Under the pieces are notes generated by a model that saw nothing but the letters and a program-made list of their open reading frames with translations, made no database searches and was not told the DNA's origin. Below are positions 25,336 to 41,425 of a stretch of DNA of 60,000 nt, piece after piece. The position numbers were made by a program, and so were the translations under genes. This stretch comes from Tubulanus polymorphus (lineage: Eukaryota; Nemertea; Palaeonemertea; Tubulaniformes; Tubulanidae). The DNA lies in contig NC_134026.1 in assembly GCF_964204645.1 (NCBI RefSeq), forward strand, positions 8,693,450 through 8,753,449, in the 5' to 3' direction. Position 1 is the stretch's first letter, and each line of letters starts with the position of its first letter.

Positions 25336-25771
25336 AAAAAATTTTGAACTGATTTTCCTAATATCTTAATATATTCATGAGTAGAATGTAAAAATGTAAA
25401 CTTGATTATGGTGTAGAAATAAGGTTATTCTGGAATGAACCCTGCCCACAAAGAACTTCAGTCCTATTTGCCTTACGCGCATCGTTATGCAAACGGGCAA
25501 GCACATTTGTTCGTTCTTCCGTTCGTTTTTGTTTAAATAGTCACATGATTAATTAGTGCCGCCTTGATCAGCTTTGAGCGAGATATATGCGTTGGTATAG
25601 TTGTACTTTCAGACAATTCGGAGCGTAATGCGCTCCGTCGGTCATCAGCGAAAATGACCTTTCGTGATTTTTACGTCCGTATCGCTCTTCCGCAAAATGG
25701 TCATCGGTAAATTGCTTCGGCCATTAACCTAAGTACTGCGCTTTTTCAGATTGTCGCCATATTAGCGGACA

Positions 25772-26131
25772 TTAGCGTTGAGTTAGTCCGTTGTCAGCGC
25801 CTTTGATGGACAAGTGAAAATCATGCTGCAACAGTAATTGGCGCTCGGTAATGACGGATAAATTGTACAAACTCATCTGGCTCGGGCAATCTTCATAATC
25901 CAGCGTGTCGTTTAAAATAAAGTGTATTTCAATCAATCCGGTTAAGTTATGCGGGAGATGGTCTCGAAAATCGACAGCCAGCGTCATTAGGTTAGATAAA
26001 TGACATCGCATGGATTTACCAGAGACATGTTTGTCAATATAATCAAGCTTTATTTCGCCATTATTTACGACTGGGATGTTTTTGTTCGATAAATTCTTTT
26101 TCAAGACCTCCGTCACACGTACGTTAGGCAC
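25772..26131 (-). CDS. Candidate coding segment, unidentified
   Basis: This minus-strand frame gives up to 119 residues with a plausible protein composition. It includes an alternating hydrophobic strand (EIKLDYIDKH), a second (LIEIHFILND), two cysteines, and N-glycosylation-type sequons in NLTG, NDTL and NLSV. It ends at TAA. It lies 180 bases from repeat A at 26311. The pattern resembles the frame at 29774-30045 loosely: strand, Cys, strand ending in N/S-D, then Cys. No family was recognised, and the start and splice sites are unknown. It could be one exon of a spliced gene, a pseudogene, or chance. Confidence 0.28.
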   Translation of the reverse strand: MPNVRVTEVLKKNLSNKNIPVVNNGEIKLDYIDKHVSGKSMRCHLSNLMTLAVDFRDHLPHNLTGLIEIHFILNDTLDYEDCPSQMSLYNLSVITERQLLLQHDFHLSIKGADNGLTQR

Positions 26132-26310
26132 GTCTGATTCGGGTGGTAGGCGATGATTCTTTTACATAGACAAAAACAGATCAGAATTTCGGTGATATGC
26201 AGCATGCGCACGGATTATTATATGTATCAGAAGTTGTCAGAAGTATTATGTCGTGATGGCGATTCTCTTCGTAAGCATGAAATGGCTGATTGATTTCGGC
26301 GAAAGATGGT

Positions 26311-29290
<2,980 letters not shown>

Positions 29291-29304
29291 AACTACATTA
29301 TCGC

Positions 29305-29580
29305 ATAGTACAAGCGGGCGTGTCTGCCTTGCGACTGCCAGCGGCCCGTTGCGACGCGATTCTCTGCGACCACCAGCAACGATCGCGTCGCAAAGACCCG
29401 TCGATTTAACTATTCACTTGCGGTGCAAGTCGCAACAAGTCACACAGTCCTGTTCAACTTTCTGCGTCGTTGCAACGGACAGAGACAGACCCACACCGTC
29501 GCTGACGAACGCGTGGCAGTCGACCTAGGCGCCCAATTTGCAACCGGCTGCAATCGATCGCGTCGGCATCGTTAGTCTAC
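29305..29580. repeat. GC-rich island with repeated GTTGCGACGCGAT-like motifs
   Basis: The segment is visibly richer in G+C than its surroundings. It repeats variants of GTTGCGACGCGAT, GATCGCGTCGCAA, GTCGCAACAAG and CGATCGCGTCGG in both orientations. Such subterminal direct and inverted motifs are typical of non-autonomous DNA transposons. Clear element ends were not found. Confidence 0.4.
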
Positions 29581-29773
29581 CTACGCCCGCCTTTAACGTT
29601 GCCTATATAAAAACATGCGATGAATTATGTAATGATAAGCACGATAGGCTAATCTGCGCCGTAAAACATGTCCCGTGAATGAGAGAATCTACAATATATA
29701 ATGATCGATGGATTTTCAGGATATAAATTTTGTCCGGCGAGAATTGATCAATCAAAATCTTTAATCGAAAAGT

Positions 29774-30045
29774 TTATTGATGGCGAACGAGTAAAGCTAA
29801 AACGTTACAACGCATATCCGAACAGCGCCTACAGTCATTAAACATTCGGCCCTGCCATAGCCGCCGGCAGCGGTTTTCCGCCAAACTTCCGTCACTTAAC
29901 TGCAGACGAATATTCAGCGCGGAATTACGACCGACCGATCCCGAATCGATGACGCTTTCGCATAAAACGCTGCGTATTTTTGCCTCGAATCTAATGTCGA
30001 GAATCTGACGTCGAGTGAATGTATCGCAGCCGTTGTAGATGCAGT
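29774..30045 (-). CDS. Candidate coding segment, unidentified
   Basis: Read on the minus strand just after repeat A, the frame continues for about 90 residues to a TAA that overlaps an AATAAA (CAATAAAC). It contains RQILDIRFEAKI, a cysteine, SGSVGRNSALNIRLQLSDG and further cysteines. The alternating hydrophobic strands look protein-like. The reading frame also runs into repeat A upstream, which is probably not coding, so an acceptor near TTTTTCAAG at about 30060 is possible. No family was recognised. It may be a decayed exon related to the segment at 25772-26131. Confidence 0.25.
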
Positions 30046-30486
30046 TAATAAGAAAATCAACTTGAAAAAGTTTATTGGCGCCCTGAGGGAAAATTATGCA
30101 TACATATTGCTTGATATTATCGACAAATAATAATGAAATATAACATGAAATATCAATAAAGTAATTTTGAATTTGAATATAAGTCGACAATTGTATTGAA
30201 TTGTTCGACAACCAGTCTAATCAGGCTAGCCCAAATATTGATAAAACAGGCGCATCCACTCTGAAAATTAATTATCATATAGACATGACAATTTATTGAA
30301 TAGAAAATGAAAGTATGAAATATGTTTAGGTACAAAATGAACACAAAAATTATCAATTGTAATTGTTATTTTTTGAAATGCAAATATTGATGACGTAGTG
30401 TACATCGAATCATTCAGAACCCCTTGACTGACGCATTATAATTAGAAATGTATAAAAACTTTATCGTAGCAGTTTTTACGGCAACC
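30046..30486 (+). repeat. Dispersed repeat family A, copy 2
   Basis: A ~440-bp copy. Ordered shared blocks are AAGTTTATTGGCGCC, CAATAAAGTAATTTTGAAT, CGACAACCAGTCTAATC, TATTGATGACGTAGTGTACA and a TTTTTACGG end. It aligns with 58601-59030 and with the reverse complement of 52812-53260 at roughly 70% by eye. The CAATAAAG-TTTGAATTTGAA block resembles a LINE-type 3' tail, yet similarity continues beyond it. No coding capacity. Confidence 0.82.
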
Positions 30487-31487
30487 CAATTTATACAAAA
30501 TTTAAGATTACAAAGGAAATTTGAAATTGAAAATCGAAATCTCGTTTCTTGTGAGATATCGATGGTCTTTAGTAAAATACTGAAACGCCGTGTCTTATGA
30601 TAACTGTTAAACTTTCAATAACAATTTTGAACAATTTCTACTCATGAATCTGAATACAGTCGGGTTTTTAATTCTACAGCGAATAATGGTTATTGATTTC
30701 GAATCCTGTGTTATTTCCATCTAAGTAAATGTCGCCGGCCATTCTTCATTTTTTCATGAACAGTTTCCTTAGACGTAGAGTTCATATATCCTTGGCTACA
30801 TGCACGCGTGGATAAAAATGCTGTATACACAACACACGCCTTGTCATAATCCTTTGCTATTGTTCACGATATCATTTCTATTGTTCATAATTGCACATCT
30901 ATTCTATGCTGTGAGAAATCTGGACGACCTTCACCAGTGGCAACCATATATTTCATTAGCTTAACCAATTAATCAGTTATCTCTCAGATCTTTCCATATG
31001 ATAATATCAAATATAAAAACGCCTTCTTCATCCAGACCTTCTTCTCCGGTTTCGCATTTTACTTCCAATTTTATGATTAATCGCCTGCTAGACCTCGCGT
31101 ATACAAAAGCGGAACTTCCTGACAATGAGTTCATTGTTACAGATGGAGGAGAATAAGACGTTACCGCGCCGCGATAACAATGGAATTAAATTAATCATAG
31201 CGCCCGGTTCAATAATTCATCTTTGCAGCAGTTGAACGCTTGTAAATGGATTATGTAATTCACAGCTATCTATTGTTTGATACCTTTTCAGTAATGGATT
31301 GCCTACTCGATATTCAATAAATAATAGATTTCACGGGTAAATGCACAGCGCTAAGATGGCGGCGATTTGATGGGGGTGGTAATTATCCAGGAACTATCGC
31401 CTTGCGTGTATCGCCTTGAGACGTGTGAAGATCCCCCGTATAAGAACGCCCAGGAACGACCGAATTAAAAATCCCGCAAAATCGTAA
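30487..31487. other. Intergenic stretch, nothing recognised
   Basis: AT-rich, without a supportable gene or repeat. Confidence 0.4.
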
Positions 31488-31715
31488 CAGCCCGGCGAAT
31501 TTAGGTTTTCGAAGTTTTTTAAGTGGTCGGAACTAATAACCGAACGCGCTATATAGTTTAGTCGTAACGTATTTCACAGAGTCGCCATCTTGGAACTAGG
31601 CCCGAACTACGGCGACCGTGCTCCGACCATTTCCGAGCCTTGCTTCCGACTAACTGGCATTCGGTTTCGTTTAGTTCGACTATAGTCGACGAACTCGGGT
31701 AACAAGTTCGCCCTG
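31488..31715 (+). mobile_element. MITE family B, copy 3
   Basis: A ~228-bp copy with ends CCCGGCGAATTTAGG and AACAAGTTCGCCCTG. It shares internal blocks (GTCGGAACTAATAACCGAA, GCCATCTTGGAACTAGG, AGTTCGACTATAGTCGAC) with the other two copies, in the same orientation as copy 2. It is more decayed at the left terminus. Confidence 0.8.
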
Positions 31716-33816
31716 ACACGTCACACGCAGTGTAATATATGTCGATATGAAACGACCTTGAACTTTGCCGTAAAGTTTTCGGAGACAACGTGACATTTCG
31801 AATATATGCAGGAGATCGACCCTTCGTGGAATTTTATGAGAACAAAGCACGACGTAATCGCCCACTCTTGATCCAAATGCGCAAATGAATTCAGTCGCGA
31901 ATTCCTAGAAAATGAATTGCCCTAGAATTCATACGTGCTACTCGACTGGCAGTATCCACTCGTCGACGGAATTTCGTTTTGCTGCAATGACTTTTTGCGC
32001 GGACTTAATGCGTAGTCATTTTGTTTGCGAAGCATAATAATTTCAAACGAATTCCCGGGAGCATATTTTCGTGTTAGTAAAATTGACACTGGCTCGGTGT
32101 ATGCAAACACGCGGCAGCGCAACTTTCGAGTCCGCGCACTTCGGTTTTCATTGGCGATGATGCGACGAGAGATGAGATGCTTGCGTCTAATCATCGTCAG
32201 TTATCAATCAGCGCAAAACGAGCGCTAGAACCCGGCGCTATATTCACTGGGGAAAATCCTGGGTTAAATGGATGGTGCATTTCTTATCACTCAAAGCAAA
32301 ATCTCAACTGCGCTTTATGCAAATGAATTCAAAGGATCAACTCAAATCAACTAGATGGAATTTTTCATTTCACCACACGGCCGAGTTTCACTCACACCGA
32401 TGAAATTTGCCTTTTAAATAAGATCGTCAGTTAAGTCGGCGACTTAAACAACCGTGAGTCAATATCATTCGTACGCTATAAATCTTTGATTTTCATTACT
32501 TTTTGCGCTGTCTGCCTGCGAATTTCAAAAGTCAATTCTAGAATCGGATCGCGCGTCGACAATTGAGACGTTTTTGCGTCTCGTCGAATTAGTGCTAGCA
32601 AAACAGATACACTCGGCGCGCGCCGTCGCTCGGGAAATAAGTCGGCAAGGAAGAAACTTTCTCTCTCAGCGCGTGGTATTTCGATATCCCGGGAGGGAGA
32701 TTACTCACAAAGAATCGGCCGATTAAATTCTATTGAAAAAATTAGACGAAATCTACGAAATTAACCGGCGTCGTCGATTCTCGAATGTCATCGTTCAGCG
32801 AAAACCGAAAGGCTGCATTCCTAAGATCGCTAATTGCTCGGAGCGGTGACCTGTGTGATTTGATGAAGCTGCTTTGCTGACTGAATATTCCAGTTCCCCG
32901 AAGGTGAACAAGTCGAAATCGTTGACGCCGTGTAATTCGATATAGAGCGAGTCGACGGCAAAACGTAAACGACTGATGACGAATTTTAATGCGCCGAATT
33001 GCGAAATTGTTTGATTTTTGTTTTATCGTTTAATCTCAGTATACTTTATTCTACGATCAAAGATGTCTTCCATATCCATCAACATTCAGCTATTTCAATT
33101 TCATTCTAGATTCTACTTTTAAAAGCTCTCCCTCTTCTTCCCTTTTTTCAAAAATGTTCGCCTGCCTATTTTTCTTTCTTCACACCCGATATCATCATTT
33201 TTTTCTGTTCTGGCTCTGGTTATGAAACCCCGCGAGGTAGGAATGGTTGGTCGTGGGGTCATGGGAAGACGATAAAGAGCGCGGGAGGAGTGGAAATAGG
33301 GCCAATTATGCAGCAAAATAGAAACTTAATCAGGAAAACACGTAAGACACTGAAATTATCGGGAAAGCGTAAGAAGATGCGATATAAAATCATCGAAGTT
33401 GGTTTTCTCAGATAAAAGCGCTATTACACAGCGAGTGACCAATCGATCGGTCATACGGAATGCAACGGTTTTCTATTTCTAGGAACAGGGCTTAAATGGT
33501 CAGCGGGGACTCAGTAATCCGAGCTTTGGCCGTATACAGTAATACTGATGTAGGATTGTATAGACCAATTACATTTACTTAACCCTTTTTATTGATATCG
33601 AACGCATTCATCTATTTATGAAAGTCAGATTATTACTCCATAGGTCACAAGGTCGTGGACGCATAAAATTTTATTTGATGTATATAGTCTAGATCTAATG
33701 GCTATTATTCGATCGCTTCCTTTTTGTTTTCGCGGTCTAAGACATCAGTTTCCGGATTTTTACATTAACGGTTAATACTTTGTGAACTGTATATGAAAAG
33801 GTCATTGTTATATCTG
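31716..33816. other. Intergenic stretch, nothing recognised
   Basis: The DNA around 31900-32800 is somewhat richer in CpG than its surroundings, but no coding frame, RNA or repeat can be supported. Confidence 0.35.
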
Positions 33817-34024
<208 letters not shown>

Positions 34025-36376
34025 CGAGAAGACTGAAGCCGATATCTCAATTGCATTTCCCAAGCGTAGCTTAATATTAAAATCGGTATATATGAACGAA
34101 TCCATACGAGCTCTAATGATGCATGTGCTCGTGACGTCATCAAGCGTGAATTTCAAACAGCGAAATCTCTCTGCATCTGTTGACAGGAAACTATAATCTC
34201 ACTATTCATCGCCGGATTAAAAAATTCCATTCGATCAGGAATCGAGCCGTGCCAAATTGGAGCCCGTATAGTAATCAGTTATGACTTCCGAAACTCCTTT
34301 TATACGGATCAATGGTTCACGCGAATTTTAAAACTGAACGGCACGATAAACTGTAGTTCTACGGACGACTATCGATGAAAGTTGAATAGCGAATTTTTCG
34401 GTTGGCCAGGTATAAAAGACATCGCGTTTATATCTGGCCAACTACGACACCTCGTCGTTGATAATCATCGTTTAAACACGCCGCACTTCATCAGTCTCGT
34501 TCTTCTTTTTCTTACGCAATAATTCGCGCCATAAAACCCGCATTTTTAAATCATCCGTATTTTCGGCGCAGCCAAGCGGTAAAGTACCTACCGGTGCAGC
34601 AGAAAGAAGGGCCATTCAGATTAGTATGACCGGAATAATGCCGCGATGTCGTCCATCATTTAAGTGCCAGGCTAAGACACGTCGTTGACTCAGGGATATA
34701 ATTAAATCGTGCGCTATACCGTTTTTATAAGCAGATTAGCGACCGTTAAAGAGTGGTGACCATACCGTATGTAGCCCGGACAATACAATTAGGAATATGT
34801 TTCGAGAAGCTGTGTAGTGGACACTAGAGTCCGTCATAGCGTGTCATTGGCAGCTAAACAACGGTATTATCTCTACAAGTCGAACGGAGGAAAACATGTC
34901 CGATATGGCAGGATGCATTTTGTTGTACTCATGGATTCGTGACGAGAATGCGCAGCTCGAAATCCCGTTTACCGACTACCACCCCTTTAGTCACGTACCT
35001 TCTCCGCCCCTCGATCCTACGTCTGCTAGAAGATAAGATCTATTTTGAAAGAAAAGTACAAAAGAAATCGACTTGAGAAGATGCGTGTTCGGTAGGGTAC
35101 TTCTAAGTACTTGTCCATTCATTCGACGCAGGAGTCATTCTGTTTTTATCATTTAAAGAACTACCTGCAAAATGGTGAATGTGGCTATTAGAGACGCTAT
35201 ATAACTTCATAAATCGTTAGTAAGTACTCGTTTAATCGTTCGGCGAAGGTAGAATTGTTCCTAAGTCATAACAGGCTACGATTGGCTTTTTATCATTTAA
35301 AAATGCGTTTCAATAATCGCAATAATGATACAACGCGGCACGCAGCTGCGCGTTATAATCCTTTGATGTTATTGCCAACGTTTTTACATTTAGAGATCTG
35401 TAAAACGAAAAACGTATATGTCGTTATGGAGCGTTGTGTTTAGTTACATTAATACAGGGGCAGTCATTAGTGATCAATAGGTCTAGCTTTAATGGAACTA
35501 GGAGCACCATGCCGAGAAATAGCGTTATTACTTCACGATTGCGTGGATTTCCATCGGCATATTGCAATTTCAGTGCTTCACAATTTCGTTTTCTCGTTCC
35601 CTAGTGGCGCGCAAGCGGCATTAACGCGCGTTCAATGACATACAACTTGTAACATAATGTTAAATTATTTATGGATAAGAAAAATAAAAAAGCCGGTCTC
35701 CCGGGTTAAATCATGATTAGGCAGCAGGTTATAATGACTATACCTTGTTCTCACGAGACGTTTCGCTCCGCCTGATGACAAATTCTTCCAAGTCGTGCAA
35801 ATTACAGCGAAGCAGTGCGTATGTACGTATACCTTTCCGAGCTGGTGCTTTCTTTTTCACGCCATGGGACGAGTCGTAGAGAAAGAATTTCAGCAAAATC
35901 AAGAAGATTGGGGGATTGATTGAGAAAGTCATTTATTTACAGAAATGACGGAAATGCAAATATTCCAGATTGAAACTGAATTTTGCATAAAGGTTGGCCA
36001 AAAAAGTGCCACATAATAATACAGAATCACAATAAATGTTATATATATACCGCCGAGAAAATCTAAGAATAGTATTTTACACATTGATTCCCCAGAGGGC
36101 GGGACAAAAGGGTGAGTTTTAATAACACATAAGCGTCTAGAAACTCTAGAGAGAAAGAATTTCACGTTCGAAAATGGTGTTTTAGAACATTTTTATAAGA
36201 AGCGAGTGATTTTCTGTGTAAAAACGAATTCCGGGAGTGGTTCGATTTTCGCAAGATTAAAGTGGAAAGTTTTTGGTACAAGTTCAGACATATATGTAGA
36301 GAAGAATTTCAGCATTCTTTTAATAGAAACATTTTCTTCGTGCCTTAACAATTTTTATGAAAAAGAAGTTCATTCT
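34025..36376. other. Intergenic stretch, nothing recognised
   Basis: No supportable gene, RNA or repeat was seen up to the start of the tandem duplication. Confidence 0.4.
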
Positions 36377-36379
36377 TCC

Positions 36380-38182
36380 ATCGCCCCCGATTTTCTTCTT
36401 TTTTTCATTTATATCTTCTTCCGTTCTGGTAATACGACTGGTCTTCGGGTGTAGACTTATTTCTTTCGAGCGTGATTGTATTGCGTCTACATCAATATAT
36501 GTAGCTACAAAAATTCAGCGAAATTATTTTTGGTTTTTGGCCATCTTTTTGCTATCTAGTTACGTGTATATTGTCCGTGCTCAAATTTCTTTTAAAATAT
36601 CGAGCGAAAAAACTTTGAAACTTAAACCGATTTCGACAATGTTTTGCACATCCAGGATGGTTTTTCATAAATGAAATATCCATGTCACATTTTTATACGT
36701 TTTGCCAGGGCCTCGCTGGTACTTGATTCCCTTAGTCGGTTTTTGTCTATCTATATTCAGGAAAAATCTATTTTCAGCATCTGACCAACTCGTCAATAAA
36801 CTAAATCAGACAGTCCAATTTCTAACGAGAAAATTCAGAAATGTTTTTGAATCGTTTGTATTATTTGCGTTGTAAAGGTGCTGTGAAAATAAACAAAAAT
36901 CATTTCACTCAAATAAATCAAACAATTCCAAAATTGGTACACGCACATTATTCTGAATGACTGTCGTATATAAGGAAATGCGAAGAAATTCAAATCAAAT
37001 TCGAAATAAATGTCATGTCTGGAGTACGTCTACTGCGCTAGTCATAAAACATCTCTCAGAATCTGCGATAGTGTCCGTAGTTATTCAAATTTCGTCTGTC
37101 GTTACTATGTATGTTTACCTCTCGCGTATACGCGCATCTGAAATTGAAGTACCCACGGCGTAGCGGCGCTGCTTCCGGGACAGATTGGCGATGAAATACT
37201 TTCTGGAAATCTTCGATAAGTGCACTATAGATTTTCTTCCTGCTGCTAAGGATTTAATTTCTAAGCGAGGAGTGGAAAAAACGACGTCGGTTCGGTTCGC
37301 GTCGGTTGCCGGCTGACTCACGCACCCAAGTAGCAATTTCGTCGCGAATGCCGTCGGGTATTGATCGCATCTTTATTGACGGACGGTTGTTTCCAGTAGT
37401 CGCATTGCCTTATACTCGCTTACTGATAATACCATAAAGTCGGTAATGCGGTCAATTGCTTGTATGTAAAGAGGACCATCGTTAGTAAAAAGGTGACCAG
37501 CCGCTGACCAATCAAATACTATATATCGCCAGTACTAATTTCTTCCTCTCATACCACGAGTCACGTCGTACGTTCTATCCATTTCTTCTTTTTTTTAATT
37601 TTTCGATGATGAATGCCTGTGCATGCACATACTTCAGATCGTATGAATATTTAAATATCATATCAAGCGTATAGTTTGAAATATTGAAGTAGTTTCAAAT
37701 AATGAATGACTCACCAATTTATATGTGTATATCAATTGAATGAACTACATGTTTGGAAAAGGGTCGAATACGTGCAAGGATGTAATTCACTTTGCGTAAT
37801 AATTGAAACATTGTACCGTGGCATATTGGGTTTTTTTCGAACTCAAAATGGACACTGATCGGCAATCCCATGGGATAGGTTGGTCTTACGGTACTTTGGT
37901 ATTAACTCGACCCTAGGGAGCATTCATAGTTATCTATGATTTTCCTTTGTTGTCAATGGTTATCGGCGGTTTAACCCGGCGTTAAACCGTAATACTCAAT
38001 TCAAACCAACGGCTTCAGACATTTATTGCGAAACATTTTTGAAAAAAAAATTGCTCGCGCGCCTGGGAACAAAACTCCAACGAATGGATCGTAGACTAGA
38101 GATACCGGTATCGACATTTTCCATGATAAAGGAGCAGGCATAATACGAAAGTTTGACCAGATTTGTTGATATACAATTGACT
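36380..38182. repeat. Tandem direct duplication, unit 1 (1803 bp)
   Basis: The sequence from ATCGCCCCCGATT to ATACAATTGACT recurs 1806 bases downstream. Reading line by line, I found no difference between the units, including homopolymer runs such as the A9 near 38041 and the T8 near 37588. Identical small frames appear in both copies, but none looks coding. The unit is ordinary AT-rich non-coding DNA. The left junction lies inside an otherwise unremarkable stretch. Confidence 0.95.
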
Positions 38183-38185
38183 TCA

Positions 38186-39988
38186 ATCGCCCCCGATTTT
38201 CTTCTTTTTTTCATTTATATCTTCTTCCGTTCTGGTAATACGACTGGTCTTCGGGTGTAGACTTATTTCTTTCGAGCGTGATTGTATTGCGTCTACATCA
38301 ATATATGTAGCTACAAAAATTCAGCGAAATTATTTTTGGTTTTTGGCCATCTTTTTGCTATCTAGTTACGTGTATATTGTCCGTGCTCAAATTTCTTTTA
38401 AAATATCGAGCGAAAAAACTTTGAAACTTAAACCGATTTCGACAATGTTTTGCACATCCAGGATGGTTTTTCATAAATGAAATATCCATGTCACATTTTT
38501 ATACGTTTTGCCAGGGCCTCGCTGGTACTTGATTCCCTTAGTCGGTTTTTGTCTATCTATATTCAGGAAAAATCTATTTTCAGCATCTGACCAACTCGTC
38601 AATAAACTAAATCAGACAGTCCAATTTCTAACGAGAAAATTCAGAAATGTTTTTGAATCGTTTGTATTATTTGCGTTGTAAAGGTGCTGTGAAAATAAAC
38701 AAAAATCATTTCACTCAAATAAATCAAACAATTCCAAAATTGGTACACGCACATTATTCTGAATGACTGTCGTATATAAGGAAATGCGAAGAAATTCAAA
38801 TCAAATTCGAAATAAATGTCATGTCTGGAGTACGTCTACTGCGCTAGTCATAAAACATCTCTCAGAATCTGCGATAGTGTCCGTAGTTATTCAAATTTCG
38901 TCTGTCGTTACTATGTATGTTTACCTCTCGCGTATACGCGCATCTGAAATTGAAGTACCCACGGCGTAGCGGCGCTGCTTCCGGGACAGATTGGCGATGA
39001 AATACTTTCTGGAAATCTTCGATAAGTGCACTATAGATTTTCTTCCTGCTGCTAAGGATTTAATTTCTAAGCGAGGAGTGGAAAAAACGACGTCGGTTCG
39101 GTTCGCGTCGGTTGCCGGCTGACTCACGCACCCAAGTAGCAATTTCGTCGCGAATGCCGTCGGGTATTGATCGCATCTTTATTGACGGACGGTTGTTTCC
39201 AGTAGTCGCATTGCCTTATACTCGCTTACTGATAATACCATAAAGTCGGTAATGCGGTCAATTGCTTGTATGTAAAGAGGACCATCGTTAGTAAAAAGGT
39301 GACCAGCCGCTGACCAATCAAATACTATATATCGCCAGTACTAATTTCTTCCTCTCATACCACGAGTCACGTCGTACGTTCTATCCATTTCTTCTTTTTT
39401 TTAATTTTTCGATGATGAATGCCTGTGCATGCACATACTTCAGATCGTATGAATATTTAAATATCATATCAAGCGTATAGTTTGAAATATTGAAGTAGTT
39501 TCAAATAATGAATGACTCACCAATTTATATGTGTATATCAATTGAATGAACTACATGTTTGGAAAAGGGTCGAATACGTGCAAGGATGTAATTCACTTTG
39601 CGTAATAATTGAAACATTGTACCGTGGCATATTGGGTTTTTTTCGAACTCAAAATGGACACTGATCGGCAATCCCATGGGATAGGTTGGTCTTACGGTAC
39701 TTTGGTATTAACTCGACCCTAGGGAGCATTCATAGTTATCTATGATTTTCCTTTGTTGTCAATGGTTATCGGCGGTTTAACCCGGCGTTAAACCGTAATA
39801 CTCAATTCAAACCAACGGCTTCAGACATTTATTGCGAAACATTTTTGAAAAAAAAATTGCTCGCGCGCCTGGGAACAAAACTCCAACGAATGGATCGTAG
39901 ACTAGAGATACCGGTATCGACATTTTCCATGATAAAGGAGCAGGCATAATACGAAAGTTTGACCAGATTTGTTGATATACAATTGACT
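38186..39988. repeat. Tandem direct duplication, unit 2 (1803 bp)
   Basis: Second copy, in the same orientation, separated from unit 1 by three bases (TCA). After 39988 the sequence diverges: GAGTCATCTGG here, TCAATCGCC after unit 1. Perfect identity implies either a very recent duplication or a false duplication in the assembly. Confidence 0.95.
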
Positions 39989-41238
39989 GAGTCATCTGGT
40001 GTATACATGGAAAACGTCGCTTTCAAAGTTAATCGACGGCGCCGAAGACCCAAGACATTTGCTAATGTATCATAAATCAATAACGCCATCTCCGAAATGA
40101 ACAAGTGCGACAGAGAGGATAAATAAAAACCATTGCAAACTCTCATAAATGATATGCCAACTATGTAATTTACCCCCGAGGAACAGTAAACCCGAGATTC
40201 GTTCAGTGCACGCGCGCGCAATATTTCAGTCATCTCCACGTAAATTAAACTCGTTCAACTTTCATTAAAAGAAATCCGCGTTCGTAATAAGGAGCGTTTC
40301 GTGACGAAATAATCGGTAGTTTTATTAATAATGTTTCGAATGTGATTCAGACGTTACAGAGCCTTCTTTTGTTCGCGGCGATAGCGTCAACAATGAATTT
40401 TGAACGACCCTCTCTATATAGCGCGCGGTTGGATTCGAAAAATGATTAGGAGCGAATTTCAGTTATTTCGAGGACGGCGCGCATTGCTTTGATTAGCCGA
40501 TACCACCGCCGAGTCTTAACCGGGCAAATTGCCGCCGAAAAATAACAAAGTTAATTTTTCCGATAGATTGATGACGCAGGTCTAGGCAGCTGTCCAGACG
40601 ATGTGATAAATCAGCCGAGCATGCCAGAAAAATATTCCGTATTACACAAATTCTCGGACGACAAGAAACTCTACGCAGAATTTCTCTACGCGCAAATTGA
40701 AGCGTGCATAAATCACGACTTTGCCATATTCGTTTACCTGTCCATTAATTGCGAACAGCGGAATACACCACGTGATTGATCGAAACTTCAGAAGAAGTTC
40801 AGCCGTAATTGCTACAGTGTTGTGACAAACCATACTGCGTCAATAAGCCGGCAAGAATTCGAGACAATCGCCGGTGATCACGATTGACTGAGGCCGTGAT
40901 GAATCGGCCGGCGCGGTTCATGCCTACGAAAACAGCCAATATATACGCGAGATAATAAAATAATTCATAAGCTCATAAATCTTGCCGATGCGGAAATATA
41001 CGACGAATTGTGAGAGGAAAAATTCCGTGACGTCACGCGAGCAAAATTCTTCGCCCGCTACTGTACGCGGCGGTCCTTTCGAAGGCAAACGGGAACTTTT
41101 TGCATTTTCAGTATAGCAAACGATAACTTTCACAATGTTATCCAACTCAAATCTGGGTGATCGTCTGTTCCCGGCCAACAACTCTATGTGACACCAGTTA
41201 GAACTTCTCCCATCCCTTTTTCAACATTTTCAAAAGAC
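39989..41238. other. Intergenic stretch, nothing recognised
   Basis: CpG-containing non-coding DNA. The few frames present have no identifiable features. Confidence 0.4.
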
Positions 41239-41248
41239 AGTTAAAATC

Positions 41249-41425
41249 TACCCCAGTGAAGTTCATTACTTGTTCCTTATTCCTTATTCCATTACTTATT
41301 GAGAATTCATCTCCCAATAAGGAACAAAGAACAAGAAATATGTTACTTGTTCCTTATTGGGAGATGAATTCTGAATAAGTAATGGAATAAGGAATAAGGA
41401 ACAAGTAATGAACTTCACTGGGGTA
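41249..41425. mobile_element. Foldback element, ~80-bp arms, with 10-bp flanking duplication
   Basis: The 177-bp element begins TACCCCAGTGAAGTTC and ends GAACTTCACTGGGGTA. The two arms are reverse complements for about 79 bases with one obvious mismatch, separated by a loop of under 20 bases. AGTTAAAATC lies directly on both sides (41239-41248 and 41426-41435), as expected for a target-site duplication. Very long terminal inverted repeats with 9-10 bp target duplications are typical of Mutator-like and some other foldback MITEs. The superfamily is an inference. The near-perfect arms suggest a young insertion. Confidence 0.9.

Noticed and set aside
36957-39142. Pairs of identical 68- and 73-codon ORFs
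   Set aside because: Identity comes from the 1.8-kb tandem duplication, not from coding constraint.
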